From the NCBI GenBank assembly GCA_900291925.1, contig UWYS01000014.1, positions 558,001 to 622,000 of the forward strand: a stretch of DNA of 64,000 bases, read 5' to 3'. This stretch comes from Thecaphora thlaspeos (lineage: Eukaryota; Basidiomycota; Ustilaginomycetes; Urocystidales; Glomosporiaceae). A program made the position numbers and the translations under genes. Under the pieces are notes generated by a model. The model saw only the letters and a list, made by a program, of their open reading frames with translations. It was not told where the DNA came from and made no database searches. Positions 25,401 to 38,400 of the stretch are shown in pieces (position 1 is the stretch's first letter; each line of letters starts with the position of its first letter).

Positions 25401-28014
25401 CCGCATTCACAGCCGCAGCCGCCGCAACAAGGCGGTGCTGCGCCGACGGCTGCACAGGTCGCGCAGGCACAGCCGCCGCCACTGCAGCAACAGCAGGGGC
25501 CGCGACAGCAGCCCCTCGCGGCTACCCGCTTCATTGCCGTTAGCCCAGAGCAGCTCGAACAGGCCCGCATCGCGATGCAGAGGATCGACCAGGAGCTCGC
25601 CACTCAGCGACGTGAGTATTTGCTGCGAAGCGGCTCACCTGACTTTTGATTTCATCACACTGACCCACCTTATGCCCTATATTTGCTTCGGCCGATTCTT
25701 GTCCGCCACTCCTACAGCCCAATTGCCAGTGATCAACAACATTACCGAAGACGAACGTGACCAGATCCTCGACCAGGTGCGGAAGCTGGCGCCGATCCAG
25801 GCGACCGTCACCGCCCTGCTGCCGGCTTTCTACGCGATGAACGGAAATCTGGAGCCCGCGAAGCGGCTCAAGATCATGGCGTTCATGTACAAAGATCAGT
25901 ACGACTTGCTCGCCAAGAAGCAGTGCATCCTTCGCCTCGCCGACCTCGACAAGCTCAAGATGCAGATGAGCCGGTGCATCAGCTTTGTGCGGTCCAGCAA
26001 TCCGCAGATCGCTCACAGCATCATCCAGCAGGTCGGTGTTCACGCCCGGAGCCTCTCACAGCCCGGCTCGACGCCACAGGGCTCGCAAGGCCAGCAGTCT
26101 CAGCAGCAGATGTCGCCGTCGCAGGCGCAGGCGCAGCTGCAGTTTCAGCAGCAGCAGCAGCAGCAGCAGGCTCTGCACCTTCAGCAGCCTGGAGCACCGC
26201 TTCAGCCCCCGCTCCAGCAGCGGCAGCAGCAGCAACCGTTGCCTCCAGCGCCGCAACAGCAGCAGCCGCTCCAGCAAGGTCAGGCCTCGCCTGCCACCTC
26301 AAACCGGCAGATGTCGGTCCAGCCCGGCGACGCGGCCGCCAGAGCGGCTCCCACAGACGCCGGACCGGGACCGGCTGCTGGCCAGGGCACCGACGGCAAC
26401 TTTGACGCTGCCGCTGCGATGCACGGCATCAAGCGCGGGCTCCGCGTCGAGAACCTTAAGCTGCCCCCCAACAAGCGAGCCAAGAGTGGAGCCTCTGCCG
26501 CAAAGGGATCTGGCGCTAGCCCGCCCAACGGCGCTGCCGCGAACGATTCGCCGAAGCTCGCGCCCGGATCGCCTCAGCAGCCCAAGGACGCCTCGACGCC
26601 GGCCGCGTCGACGCCCGTCTCTGGCAAAGGCGGCAAGAAGGTCGAGAAGACGGCCAAGGCGACTAAGGGCAGCACCAAGAAGGGCAAGGGTGCCGCGTCG
26701 AATGCCTCCGGGCCCGAGCCAGACAAGAAGTTCAAGACGAGCGCCGACATCATGGCTGAGGTCAAGCGCGAGATGGCCGAGGCCGAGAGGCGGAAGAGGG
26801 AAGGCGAGGCCGCCAGCGGCGGTGCCATCCAGGCGCCCGAGGCCAAATCCTTGCAGCAGCAGCAGCAGCCGACCGCCGGCGCCGGCGCGCCGTCAGAGGC
26901 CTCGTTGGCCCAGAAGGCCGAGCTCGAGGCGATCGAGAGGCGGAAGCGCGAGATCGAGATGGCGGGCCGCGACCCGGCTGGCTTCGTCGAGGCGGCCTGG
27001 CAGGACCTCTTGGCGTCGAGCCGTCCCGTCGTCAACGGCCCTGCAGCGACCGGCGGCAGCGACCCGGCCGCCCTCCGGTCTGGCCCTCAGGGCGCTCCAG
27101 GCGATGCCTCTGGCCCGTCGTCCTCGGTTGCTGCTGCTACTGCTGCGGCGCAGGGCCACGACTCCAAGGCATTGCAGTCGCTGCTTTCGCTGCTGGGACA
27201 GCAGGACTCACTGCCTTTGTCGATGGACGGCTCGATGCCCTCCAACGTATTTGGCAGCGCCGACGCGGGCAAACGGTCGATGCTGGATGGCCAACAGCCG
27301 GCGTCGTCGTTTCCAGAGTCAAGCATCGTCGCCGACGGCCTCCACTCGATGGCCGACCCGGACGCCGCGCTGGACATCGACTTTTTCGACTTTATCGACG
27401 CCTCTGCCGCCGGTCCCGATGCCTTCAAGGACGAGACGCAGAGCGAGCTGGCGACGATCCTTGGCGCTGACGCTGCCGCGGCGGCGGTCGCAGGCGCTGC
27501 GACCAACGAGAGCGATCCTCCGGCCGAGACGCCCGAGCTAGTGGCCAGTAGCAGGCTGTACGGAGGCGTTGGGTCGGGATCGTCGACTTCGTCCAACTCG
27601 ACGGCGAGCTCGCTGCGGGGCAAGCTGCCGGGGACGATAGCAAACAGCAAGCTGGATTTTGGCTCTGCCGGACCGTCGAGCACGAGTCCGGCGGAATTGA
27701 GTAGCTCCGACGAGTTCGACTGGGAGCACAACCTCCAGAGCCCCTTTGTCCGGCGTACGCGGCTCGACCGTCTGGGATTCAGTACGACCAGCGAGGTCGC
27801 GTCCGCAGCAGCAGCAGCAGCAGCATCAGCGGCCGCCGACGACGGCAACAATGACAAGGCGGCGATCGGCCAGGTCGAGCTCGGACCTGGACAGCCGCTC
27901 GGCGGCAGCAACGAACAGATCGACACGGGGATAGATTGGTGGGACGTAGACCATTTTGCGTCGGGCTGCAACGGTAACGCGGCCAGCGACCAGCCCTGGG
28001 CAATTCTCAGCTAG
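22412..28014 (+). CDS. SWI1/ARID1-like chromatin-remodelling subunit, glutamine-rich ARID protein
   Basis: Three exons, 22412-22936, 23094-25611 and 25718-28014, joined in phases 0 and 1, giving 1779 residues. The ARID DNA-binding domain lies at about residues 562-665 (RPEQFMRALLDLMKKRG, then DLDLYRFYQIVQAHGG and LAAEYRTYLAPFEE). It is preceded and followed by long polyglutamine tracts encoded mainly by CAG with CAA interruptions. A conserved helical block near residue 360 (HFLRMLHQRIMDMETKL) and another at the start of exon 3 (ITEDERDQILDQVRKLAP) are also non-repetitive. There is no JmjC or PHD domain, so a Swi1/Sol1 role in SWI/SNF is more likely than a Rum1-type demethylase. A lysine-rich segment near 990-1050 could carry a nuclear signal. 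The C-terminus is acidic and serine-rich, consistent with an activation region. Confidence 0.75.
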
Positions 28015-29585
28015 CAGATGCTGGCCTCGGGCGGACAATTCTCGCCACCCGATGGAGGAGCGCGGCGACCCCCGACGACCGACGACCGACCAGCGCTTCG
28101 CGGACGGACCAATGCCTCTGCGCACTGTACCCTTGGTCCTTCAGTGCCCTGGTCCGAGTCTGCGCGGGGGTGTGGGGGGAGCGTTTTCTTGCTGTGCGCC
28201 CACGGACGTGTCGCGCGTGGCCCTCCTTGCTCGCAGTCACCTCGTTGCGACGAAATGGCCTGCTCGCCCTGCAAGTGGGCTACGTGCGCATCGACGCATC
28301 CGACCACGCTACGCTGCAAAAGAAACTCTATAACTACTGGTTCGACGCTTTCCTGGCTGGTGCACAAGACTTCCGAGTATTCCGCGTCTATCCCAAAATC
28401 ACCTCGACCAGCCGTACAAGGTGAGATGGTAGCATCGCTATCGCTCTACCCACCCCTTGTCAGCTTGCTTTACGACTAGGCTACCTGTTTTTCCCTCCGC
28501 CCCGACGTGTTCGCATGGTGTCCGGTCGGGCTCTTGTTTTGCAGTGCGTCTGCGGCTGTCTTATGATGGGGTATGCTTTTTCCTAGTTAGTTGGTTTGCG
28601 TCTCTTCTCTTTGCTTGTCTCGTGAATCTGCTGTCACCGTTCCCGCCGGTGCGCCTGGGGGCTACAGTGAAAAGTTAAAAATGTGTATCTGAATATCAGG
28701 TGGCGCTTGCTTTTGTCGTAGCATGGATATCTGTAAGGTGTGTGACTACTGTGCTGCCCAGTGGGGTGTAAGCGTTGAGGAGGGGACGGGTGAAAGCGGA
28801 ATGAGGAAGTATTCTGTGCGATAGAGAGACGGTGCGAGGGAAGAGGAGAGGAGTCAAAAGTGACGACACCTTGTGCGCGTGCCGTACGACTTTGGGCGTG
28901 GGTGTCGTGTCAGAGAGGAAGAGGTGTAGACGAAGGGCTAAGAACATCTTTTGCATCGACATCTTGAGACTTGCGCGCCACAGCGAGATTCGGTCCTGAG
29001 GCGGGCGGAGTACAGTACTGTAGTTGCATAGACCCTGCGTGTCTGTATGGATTTTATTTGTTTGACCGTCGGAGGAGGATGGCATGGCATGGAAAAGAGG
29101 AGCGAGAAGGTGTCGATCTGTGCGTCGTCGGAGCTGCGCTGCGCTGCGATGCGATGCGCTGCGATGCGATGCGCTGCGATGCGATGCGATGCGATTTGAC
29201 GTGACACGCAGGCGAGCCGGTACAGTAGGGTCCTGGGTGCAGCTGCATCGTCGTCGCGCTGCCTGGCAAAAGCAAGCGCAAGGCTGAGGTACAGTAGGAG
29301 TCGTGAGGACGCGATGAGAAGCCACGCACGCACCGATAAGGGACGCTTAGCAAGCAAGATGCATCGGCACAGGCACGCCCCGATGCAGCCCGACGGGACG
29401 GCCGCGCGCGCTAGCTCCCCTTCGGCGCACGTGCCACCCTCCCCTCGCCGACCACCGCTCCTTTGCGCCGCACCAACGCTCGTCAGAACTCAACGTGGTC
29501 ACAACAGATACCCCGCCCTTGCCCCCTTTACCGCCTTGCCATCCATCCATCCACACCTCCATCCGCCCACCGCCCACCGCCCACC
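28015..29585. other. Intergenic region between the SWI1-like and PhoD-like genes
   Basis: No gene recognised. It contains the 5-nt GCGAT/GCGCT microsatellite listed separately and three TACAGTA motifs at 29011-29022 (as TACAGTACTGTA), 29221-29227 and 29290-29296. C-rich leader-like sequence directly precedes the next start codon. Confidence 0.4.
29133..29196. repeat. GCGAT/GCGCT pentanucleotide microsatellite
   Basis: About 13 near-perfect 5-nt units arranged as a higher-order pattern (GCGCT followed by two GCGAT). It is non-coding and explains the odd repeated Cys-Asp-Ala and Ala-Ser-His open frames seen here on both strands. Confidence 0.85.
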
Positions 29586-31714
29586 ATGACGACGCTCAAC
29601 GTCCGCACGGGGCCCATGCTCCGCTACGACTCCGTCGACACCCGCTCCTACACCTACCACGCCTACGCCATGATTGTCACCGAGGACGCCACTAGCGACT
29701 ATTCCATCACACCCATCCTCCAGCTCCGATGGCAACAGGTCGGCGCTTCCCACCCAAACCCTCCCGCAGACGGCTCCACAGCCATCGTCGAGGAGAATGC
29801 CAACAGCACCTCGCAAGCCATCAAGCTCTACCAGTACCACGGCGCTACCGACGGCTCCTTCACCTTTTGGCGCTTCAAGATCGAGATCCCCATGGGCGAT
29901 GCCCAGCTCGCCGTCTCGTACAGCATCGAGGGCGAGGCCCACCCCAACTCCAAGTCCGAGGCCATCAACGGCATGACCGGCCACACCTTTTTCGTCCCCG
30001 CCCGCCACGAAAATTTCCGCTGGGCCGGCCACAGCTGCAATGGCTTCAGCGCCAGCATCGACCAGTCCGAGTTCAACGGTCCCGACCCGCTCTGGGACGA
30101 CATGCTGCGCGAACACGTTCGCCAGCCCTTCCACGCCGTCGTCGGAGGCGGAGACCAGATCTACTGCGACAAGCTCGTCCAGGAGCCCGAGATCAAGTCG
30201 TGGAGCGAGGAAAAGGACGCAAAGAAGCGCATGGAGACGCCCCTCACGCCCGAGATCAGCACGGCCATCGACCGCTTCATGTTCAACCACTACGCCGACT
30301 GGTTCGGCGGCGGAAGCTTTGCCAGGACCATTGCGACGATCCCCATGATTAACATGCTCGACGAGTGAGTCTCACTGTCCGGCCGCTTTCACCACCGGCC
30401 CCGCTTTAGCCGCGTTCAGCAACTGACCCCTTCCTGGCTTCGTTCGACGCTTCACCGCAGCCACGACCTGATCGACGGCTTCGGGACCTACCCGGACGAC
30501 CTGATGATGGCGCGCGTCTTCAACCACGTCGGGACGCGCGGCTACTTTTTCTTCCTCCTCTTCCAGCTCTTTGTCGTTGACGAGATCGACGGCCTTTCGG
30601 AGACGGCTCACCCGAACCTCAGCATGATCATCGGCGGCAAGGGGACCTACATCCCCTGGTACAACCACAGCCTGATGTGCTATCTCGGACCGAAGCAGTA
30701 CATCCTCCTGGTCGACTGCCGATCCGAGCGCAAGGTGGACCAGATCTGCACCGAGTACACCTACAAGCGCGTATTCGACGCCGTTCGCGCGCTCCCTCCG
30801 GGCGTCGAGCATCTCACCATCCTGCTGGGCGTCCCGCTCGCGTACCCGCGCATGGTGTTCCTGGAGCGTACGCTCTCGAGCTCTCTGAATCCGCTGCTGA
30901 TGCTGGCCAAGGGCCTCTCGCCGGGCTTTACCAACAACTTCAACGGGCAAGTGGAGCTACTCGACGATCTGGGCGACCACTGGTGCGCCGGACCGCACAA
31001 ACACGAACGCAACTGGCTGGTGGAACGGGTGCAGGAGCTAGCGCTCGAGAAGCATATCCGCATGAGTTTCATGAGCGGTGACGTCCATGCTACAGGCGTC
31101 GGAGTCTTTTACGGCTACCATGCGCACGACCACAGCCTCGACCCCAGGTACATGCTGGCGGTCATCACGAGTGCGATTGTCAACTCTCCGCCACCGCCAG
31201 CCGTCATTTCGATGCTCAACAAGCTCAGCAAGAAGAAACATCGTAGCCTCTTTTACTGCGGTACAAAGGAGAGCATGGTGCCGCTCTTTGAGACCGATCT
31301 GAACGACAAGCCGCAGAATGACAAGTAGTACGTATCCTTGCTCCTCGCTATCGGTTTATTTTATTTTATTTTATTCTAATATACTGACGCGATCACTTTG
31401 CCCTTCCTTTCCATTCCCACTGAATCTGCTCCACACTCCGTCGTTTCTTTTGCTTGTTTGCTTCGACTTCTAACAGCATCCTAGGCGCACGAAACTGGTG
31501 TGCGGTAACGTACAGTCCCAACACGTCTGAACTTGAATTCGACATTCGAGTGGAAAAGGTACGAGGAGGAGGCGAAACGAAATCCTATGCCGTCCGAGCC
31601 CCTGCGCCGCGTTGGAACATCCCAAAGGAATACCATCATCTACTGCATAATAAGAACTTCGATAAACATGTTGAGACGCTTAAAGGTGAAAAGGCACCGG
31701 ATGTTAAACAATAA
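29586..31714 (+). CDS. PhoD-like phosphatase domain protein
   Basis: Three exons, 29586-30364, 30461-31327 and 31477-31714, with phases 2 and 2 agreeing, giving 627 residues. The middle of the protein has the metallophosphatase signatures of the fungal PhoD-like family: VVGGGDQIYCD (metal-binding aspartate), MLDDHDLIDGFG spanning intron 1 and MSFMSGDVHATGVG (GDVH metal site). There is no signal peptide or membrane anchor, so an intracellular role is likely, unlike secreted bacterial PhoD. The substrate is unknown. The last exon (LGARNWCAVTYSP onward) adds a C-terminal beta-rich piece. The second donor splits a TA|C codon; without splicing a TAG stop appears, so intron 2 is required. The start ATG follows a CCACC context. 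Confidence 0.85.
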
Positions 31715-32400
31715 GCTGTGGTAGAGGTTGTCTTTCCAGGTGCGATGTATTGTATCTCAATATGCCTTTTTTTTTTTTTTTTTTTTCTTTTTTTTTTTTT
31801 TCCCTTCTCTCTTGTTATGGATCACGGTGGAATATGATGCTATGCCAATAAGACAGAGGAAACACCGCCACAGACAAGACGTTACATGACCAACGAGATC
31901 CTCGACATTTCACGGTACGGTGACTTTTTGGATTACGAGCATAGGCTGGCCGTCATGCTGGGAAAGGGAGGGAATGAGGTAGGTAAGGTACGAGGTAGGT
32001 AGATAGCTAGGTAAGAGGAAAGAGGAAAGAGAAAAACGGTAACGGTCTCGCGGCCGGGGGAAAATCAATTGAAAGCACATTGTAGTAGAAACTGAATGTA
32101 GAGAGAGAGAAGGGTGACCCCATGGCGCTCGTTGTCGTTTAGTCCTTGAACAACAAACCCCATCTCGTCGCAAGGTGGCAAGGACGCAACGCGAGTCTCA
32201 GGAACGGGATCGAGGGGACGGGGGTCAGGTCTGCTACGTTTCTGCCGTCGATGGTGTGCTACAGATCAGCGCGGGAGCAACCTGAGGAGCGACGAGAGCC
32301 TGTGTTGCCGGTCATGCGAATATCAGAGATGTGAGAGGATATGGTCAGCGCGAGCCCGCTCGTCAGATGTCCGCGTTCCGACGGCCACGGACGCGTGCAC
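31715..32400. other. Convergent intergenic region with a poly-T tract
   Basis: Holds the 3' ends of the PhoD-like gene and the histidine kinase. A T20-C-T14 tract lies at 31767-31801. Polyadenylation-type sequences are likely, but no gene is visible. Confidence 0.5.
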
Positions 32401-35400
32401 TCACACTTTGAAGCTCAACTGCAGCATTCGAGTAGAGCGACGGGGTGGAAGGCACGCACGCCGAACGTGGTCAGCATAGCGCCTCGGGCCACGTCATCGA
32501 CGATCCGGAGACATCGGCGAACCCAACTCACAGGTTTGACAATATAGCCATCGGCTCCGGTCTGAAAGGCACGGCGCTTGTCTTCGTCGGTCGAGCGCCC
32601 GGTGAGGGCAAATATCTTGACACGGTTGCGGGTTGTGGGCCGCACGGGGTGACCCTTCGCCGACAGGCTGGCCTTGGACGACGAAACTTCAGCCTGCCTG
32701 CTGCGCGAGCCGTCGTCGACCTCGCTGGCACGCAAGTACCGATCGTTTTCAACCTTCCGGATGGCAGCGGTCGCGGCGAGGCCTGGCGTATCGTGAGGTG
32801 GTGGCAGGGGAAACAAGAGACAGGGTCAGTTGACATCCTGCGATGGGATCCGGGCACTATAGCGACAGCCCCTTCCTGTACTCACCATCAAGGACAGGCA
32901 TCGATAGGTCCATCAGAATCACGTCAAAATGGTTCGGCGGATGGCGCTCAAACTGCCGCACGCCCTCCTCGCCGTTGCAGGCCTCAACGTAGTCGACCTC
33001 GAGCTTGGCCAGGAAGGCGGCTATCACCTTGCGGTTGATGGCATTGTCCTCGACCGAGAGGATATTGAGGCGCCTCTCGTGACGGCTGCCGCTGACACTG
33101 CGGGTCGAGGTTGTCGAGACGACGCTCCTCAGCACCGCGCCATCGCCCGCCTCGAGCGAGACGGTCGAGCCCGGCGTGTTGGGCGACGACGACGCTGGCG
33201 AGTGGTCAAAATAGGCGCCGCCATCGCCCTCGCCGCGCCTCGACGACATGCCCATCGACGACATCAGCACGTGCTTGTGCAGCCTCGGCTCGTGGTACGT
33301 GATGCTGCGCGCCGGCAGCAGCGGCCGCGACGGCTTCGTGTCAGAGGCGCCCGTGTCGGCGGAGGGATCGTCGGTCCCTTCGATCCTCTGGCGGAAGACC
33401 TTGTCCTCGGTCGAGTGCCGCCGGATCAGCGAGGTGGCGGGACCAGGTGGGCCAGGCGACACGTGATACGGCTTGGGCGCGGGCAGATTGTCGCCGGCGT
33501 CGGCCGTCCGCATCGTCGCGGCCTTTGGCGTCAGCTCCGAACAGACGGTCTCGAAGGAGTTGTAGCTCACGCCGTGGTTCGGGCGGGTGTCGGGACGCGC
33601 CTGGGCGGGGAAGAAGTAGGTGTCGCCGTTCTCGACGTTGGACCTGGCCGCGGGCGACTGGCTCGGCGACGGGAGGGGCGTCGAGGGCTTGGTCTCCTCG
33701 ATCGATGGCGGGTCGCCGGAGCGTTGTCGATCGAGACACTGGAGGCAGAAGTCGACCACGCTTTCGATTTTCGAGGGGCCGGCCGGCTTGAAGAGGATCC
33801 TTGCGACGCCGCCCGCCGCGTGGTAGGCCTCGCACGCCGCCGCGATCTCTGAGTCGCCACGGCCGCCGGTAAGGAAGATGACGGGCGGGAGGTCGCCCTT
33901 GCGGTCGCGGCGGATGCGCTCGATCGCCATGAGACTGTCGTTGATCAGCACGAGGTCGCCGTACCGGAATGCCTCGACATCGTCCTGCTCGACCACGATA
34001 AACTCCCACCAGTTGTAGAAGTAGCCTTCGAGCGCCGCGCGGAGGTCCTCGTCGCCGCGCGAGTTGCCGAAGCCGAGCAAGGCGATCGAGCGGCGCTTGC
34101 GGACGTTGACGGTGGGGCGGTAGATGGGGCCCTCTGCGTTCTCGTCGTCACACAGCTCGAGCTCGCAGGTGACGCGGATCTCGGTGCCTTGGCCCTCTGT
34201 GCTCCACACATCGATCTTCCCGTTGAGCGCGGGCGACTGGACGATGCTGTTGACGATCGAGAGGCCGAGGCCGGTGCCCGTCCCGTGCGGGTTTTCCTGA
34301 GTGAAGGGGTGAAAGAGCTGCTCTTCGAGAAACGCGCGAGAGATGCCGCGGCCCGTGTCGATGACGCTGAGCTCGATCAGGACGTGGGTGTCGGAGCTAT
34401 GCACCTCGCGCAACGAGACGTGAACGTAGCCGGACGTGGTGAACTTGAGCGAGTTGCCAATCAAGTTCATGAGCACGCGGCGGATGCCGCCAGTGTCACA
34501 ATTGACGAGCCAGCCGTCGGGGCGCAGCGAGATGTCGATCACCGTCTCGACCCTGCTGTTCTGGGCGTGTTTAGCCCTGGCTTGCACGGCCGACGATGAC
34601 GTTGAGCCGGCCTCCTTGGGCGGCGCGTAGACGCTGCCAATGCCCGACTGGGCGCTATCGAGCTGCTTGGCCATCTGTCCGATCCAGCTGCTCTCGCATA
34701 CCTCCTGAATCAGCTTGACCATGTCACACTTGGTCTTGGTGTAGACGTGCTTCTGGCCCTGGCGGCTATTGCCGCTGAGTTTGGTAAAATCCAGCACGTG
34801 GTTGACAAGCTCGAGAAGACTCTTACCGCACGCCTCGACCGTCTCGAGGTAGGAGTCCTGCGTCGCGTTGAGCTTTGTCTCGGCTAGCAGCTCGGCCGCC
34901 GCGAGGATCCCGTGCAACGGTGTCCGAAGCTCGTGCGAGATGTTCGAGATGAAGTGGCTCTTGGCCTTGTCGGCCAGCATGATGTCCTTCTTGAGCACGG
35001 CGCTCAGCACGATCATGCCGATGGCGCGGAGGTACTGGAGGCTGATCCCTTTGACCTCATCGAGGATCGGTCCGTTCGTCGACGCGGTTGAGTACGCGCA
35101 CAGCAGGGCAAAGGGCTGCTTGTTGAGGCCAAAAATGGGCACCAGCAGCAGGCTCGTCACGCCCGACGGCAGCAGCGATCGGAACGGCGGCGGCGCAAAA
35201 GGATAGAAGCGACCCGTCTTGTTCAGGCGCAGGAACTCGGCCACCCTGACGTGGTGCGCCAGCGGGACCGAGTCCATCCGCTGAGCCGGAGCGGCGACGG
35301 CCTCGCTTGCGCCGAGCACGCTCATCGGGGATACCACCTTGTCCCTGATGCTCTCGTCCATCGGCGAGGCGAGCGGCGAAAACGTCTCGAAGCCGGTGGT

Positions 35401-38400
35401 CCCATCGATGCCGGCCGAGTGGGTTCGCTGGTGGCTCTTCCTTATGGTGGCCGGCGCCTCATCGTCCTCGCCGCGGTCCGAGGCCGCCAGCGATGGCCGG
35501 ACGGGGTTCGAGAAGTAGACCTTGCAGACCCGGTCGGTCTCGTACGGATCGATCAGCTCAAAGTGTGAGAGGTCAAAGATGACAGCGCCCGACACCTGCA
35601 TCGCCTGGCGTATACTCTCAGCCGCCTGATGGAAGACATTGTGCGAGGGCCCCGTGGCTGAGGACGAGGACGACTTGGTCGTTTCGCCGTCCTCCAAGTC
35701 CATCTCGAGGCACTCCTTGGTGAACAGCTCGATGGACTTCTGCATCCGGTCGCGCATCCCGAGGTGGATCTTGTCGCGCAGCAACTCCATCTCCCGCATC
35801 ACGATCCGGGCAAATTCCTTCAGCGTGTGGCGCTGCCGCGGTCCAAACTCGCTACGCGGGTGGTCGTCGATCAGGCAGAGGCTGCCGATGTTCTGGCCGT
35901 CGGGCGTTCGCAGGGGGCAGCCGGCGTAGAAGCGAATGTCCGGGCTACCCTGGACGAGAGGATTGCCGGCGAAGCGCCAGTCCTTGGCCGCGTCGAGGAT
36001 GATCATGGGCTCGTCGCTGTCCTGGAGGATAGCGTGCGAGCAGAACGAACAGTTACGCGACCCCGCCATATTCTGGAGCGAGGCAATTGTCACCTCGCCA
36101 CCGCCGCCCATCTCGGTCTGGAAGGTCTGCTCGTTTTCGCCGACCAGCGTGATGAGAACCAGCTTCGAGTTGAAGACGAGCTTGACCAGGTGGGCGATGC
36201 GCTCAAAGTTGGGGTCGCCGGCGATCTTGGGCGGGCCGTAGCGCGAGAGGGCATGCAGGCGCGTCCTTTCGTTGGGCGGTAAGATGAAGGGCAGGTAGCC
36301 GTGGTCGCTGTAAAACATCTCGGCCCGCCGCCCCGCGGCGAGATAGGCGCTGATGCGCTGGCTCGTCGTCTTAGAGCCAAGGTGCGGCCGGACGCGCGAT
36401 GCGGCGGCTGCCGAGTTCTCCTTGCGCAGCTCGTGCGACGCTTCGATGCCTTCCTTCGCCAGCGCCTTCACCATATTGGGCGGGCTGCTTAAATTGCCGC
36501 GCAGATCGATCCGCGTCTCGCCGGTCGGCCTACCCTCTACAAAGTGGGCGACGCTGATGACTGAAGAATCGTCACCCGAGGTGGCGGGGCCGTATCCGTG
36601 CCCGTGGCCAGGCCCGAGGCTGCCGGTTTTTGGACCGGAGCTGGCCGATCCCGAGCTCAGGTTTCCTATCAAGCTGAGGTGCGGGACGATCGGCGGGCCG
36701 TCGGAAGCTCCGTGGCTTTCCGAGAGCGGCGAGGCGCGCGAAGTGCCGGGAAAGCTAGCGCTATGGCCCTGCTTGAGATGCTCGGCGGTAGGCTTCCGCT
36801 CCTTGCCTGCTTCGCCGCGCTCGATGTTCGTCCTCCTTGCGGCCCGCCGCAGGCCCGCAACAGTGCCGTGCTCGGCGCTAAGATCGACAGCGTACGCTGT
36901 GCCGTCCGACGGCAAGGCCGAGGACGCCTGTCGCGACATTGCCTCAGCAAATTCAGAGAGCCCGTCTGGAGCCGACTGCCAAGTTACGGAAGAGCCGTAG
37001 GCGCTCCTCTGCACGGGTGTCGGACCGGGTCGAGTCGGCGTCGTTGGATTCTCTGCTGGTGCCCCTGCTTGCCCCTCGGCTTGCACCTGCATCTGCGCCT
37101 GCACCAGCGTCATCTGCTTCCGCCCAACGCTAGCCGCCGCCTCGTTGTCAAGGGCCGCGCTCTTCAAGCTCGAAGGTCTACCGGTGAGCGAGGCGTTTGG
37201 GTCGAGCTGGAGGTGACTAATCTGCATTCCCAGGCCTGGCCTGGACAGCGACTGCGCCTGTTGGGACTCGCTCGAGGCTGACGCTATGCCTAGCGCCTTC
37301 TCGTCGCGCGGACACTGCTCCGCTCGATGATGAGGGTAATCGAGCGATGCCGCAGCATCCTCCTTCCTTAGTTTGGGCGTGTCCCAGATCGAAGCATCGG
37401 GCCGCATAGCGGCCTTTGGCGGAGACATTTGGTCGGGCCTGCTGCTTGGCATCTGCCCCTGCGGCGCCGTATGGGAGCGCGTGGGAGCCTGGTCGGCGGT
37501 GAGCTTGTCGGAGCCGGACAGACGATCGGACACTCTGGGCGTCGGCAGCTGCGCCACTGCCGACATGCTCGAGGAAGGGTCCTGCTTTGCAGCGGCATAC
37601 AGCTGCGACTGCTGCTGGCGCGCAAATTCGGCTGATGACATGCTCCCGACCGACGGCATGCTCCCGACCGACGGTATGCTCCCGACCGACGGCATCGTCG
37701 CCTTCCGCTCTGGCATACCCTCTGCCGACTTAACAGAGGCGCCCGGCGACGTCTCGGACGCCGCCCAGACACCGGTGTCCGACCACTGCGGATCGGATGA
37801 CAGGCTGTGCGGCTCGAACGCCGGCAACAAGCTCCCTGTGACCGCCTCGGCGTTTCGGGGGGTGAGCGGCATCACGTACTCAAACGAGGGACGCCGCGGC
37901 TTGGCAACACCGTCCGACCGGCCGTCGTAGCCGAGCCCGATGATCCTGACCGATGCACCAGCATGGATTGTCGACTGGTCGGGCGGCTGGGGCGTCGCGG
38001 CCGGATGCCATCTGCCGCGAGAGTAGGCAAAGACAAAGTTGGCCCAGTCGTAGGCTCCCGCCGGCTGGGTTGGCACGTCGACGTCCTGTGCCGAGGGGAC
38101 AGCGTCGGCCGAGGTCGAGGGGGTCGAGGCGCCCTTGGACCCTGTAGTGACCGAATTCTCCCCGTCGGACGGCGCGGTCGAGAGGGTGAGCGCTGGAAGG
38201 CACGAGATCCCGCCGGGCGGTGCGAGGCCGCTCTGCCTCAACTTGTCCCATGCCGGGTGAGATGCAGACGGCTCTCGCGAGTCGTCGTCGTTTTCGAGGT
38301 CGTGGGGATCGTGGACGTCCTCATCGTCGCTGTTAGCGCCAGCGGCTAGTCCGTCCAGCGCCGAACGAAGATCATCGTCGGCCTCCGGGGTCGCCTCGCG

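Noticed and set aside
22430..25543. Long leucine-rich antisense and alanine-rich shifted frames across the SWI1-like gene
   Set aside because: CAG/CAA repeats read as poly-Leu or poly-Ala/Ser in other frames; the ARID domain fixes the true frame.
37638..37692. Evenly spaced 18-nt repeats that could suggest a CRISPR-like array
   Set aside because: The units are contiguous, without spacers, and encode a PSVGSM peptide repeat in a fungal kinase.
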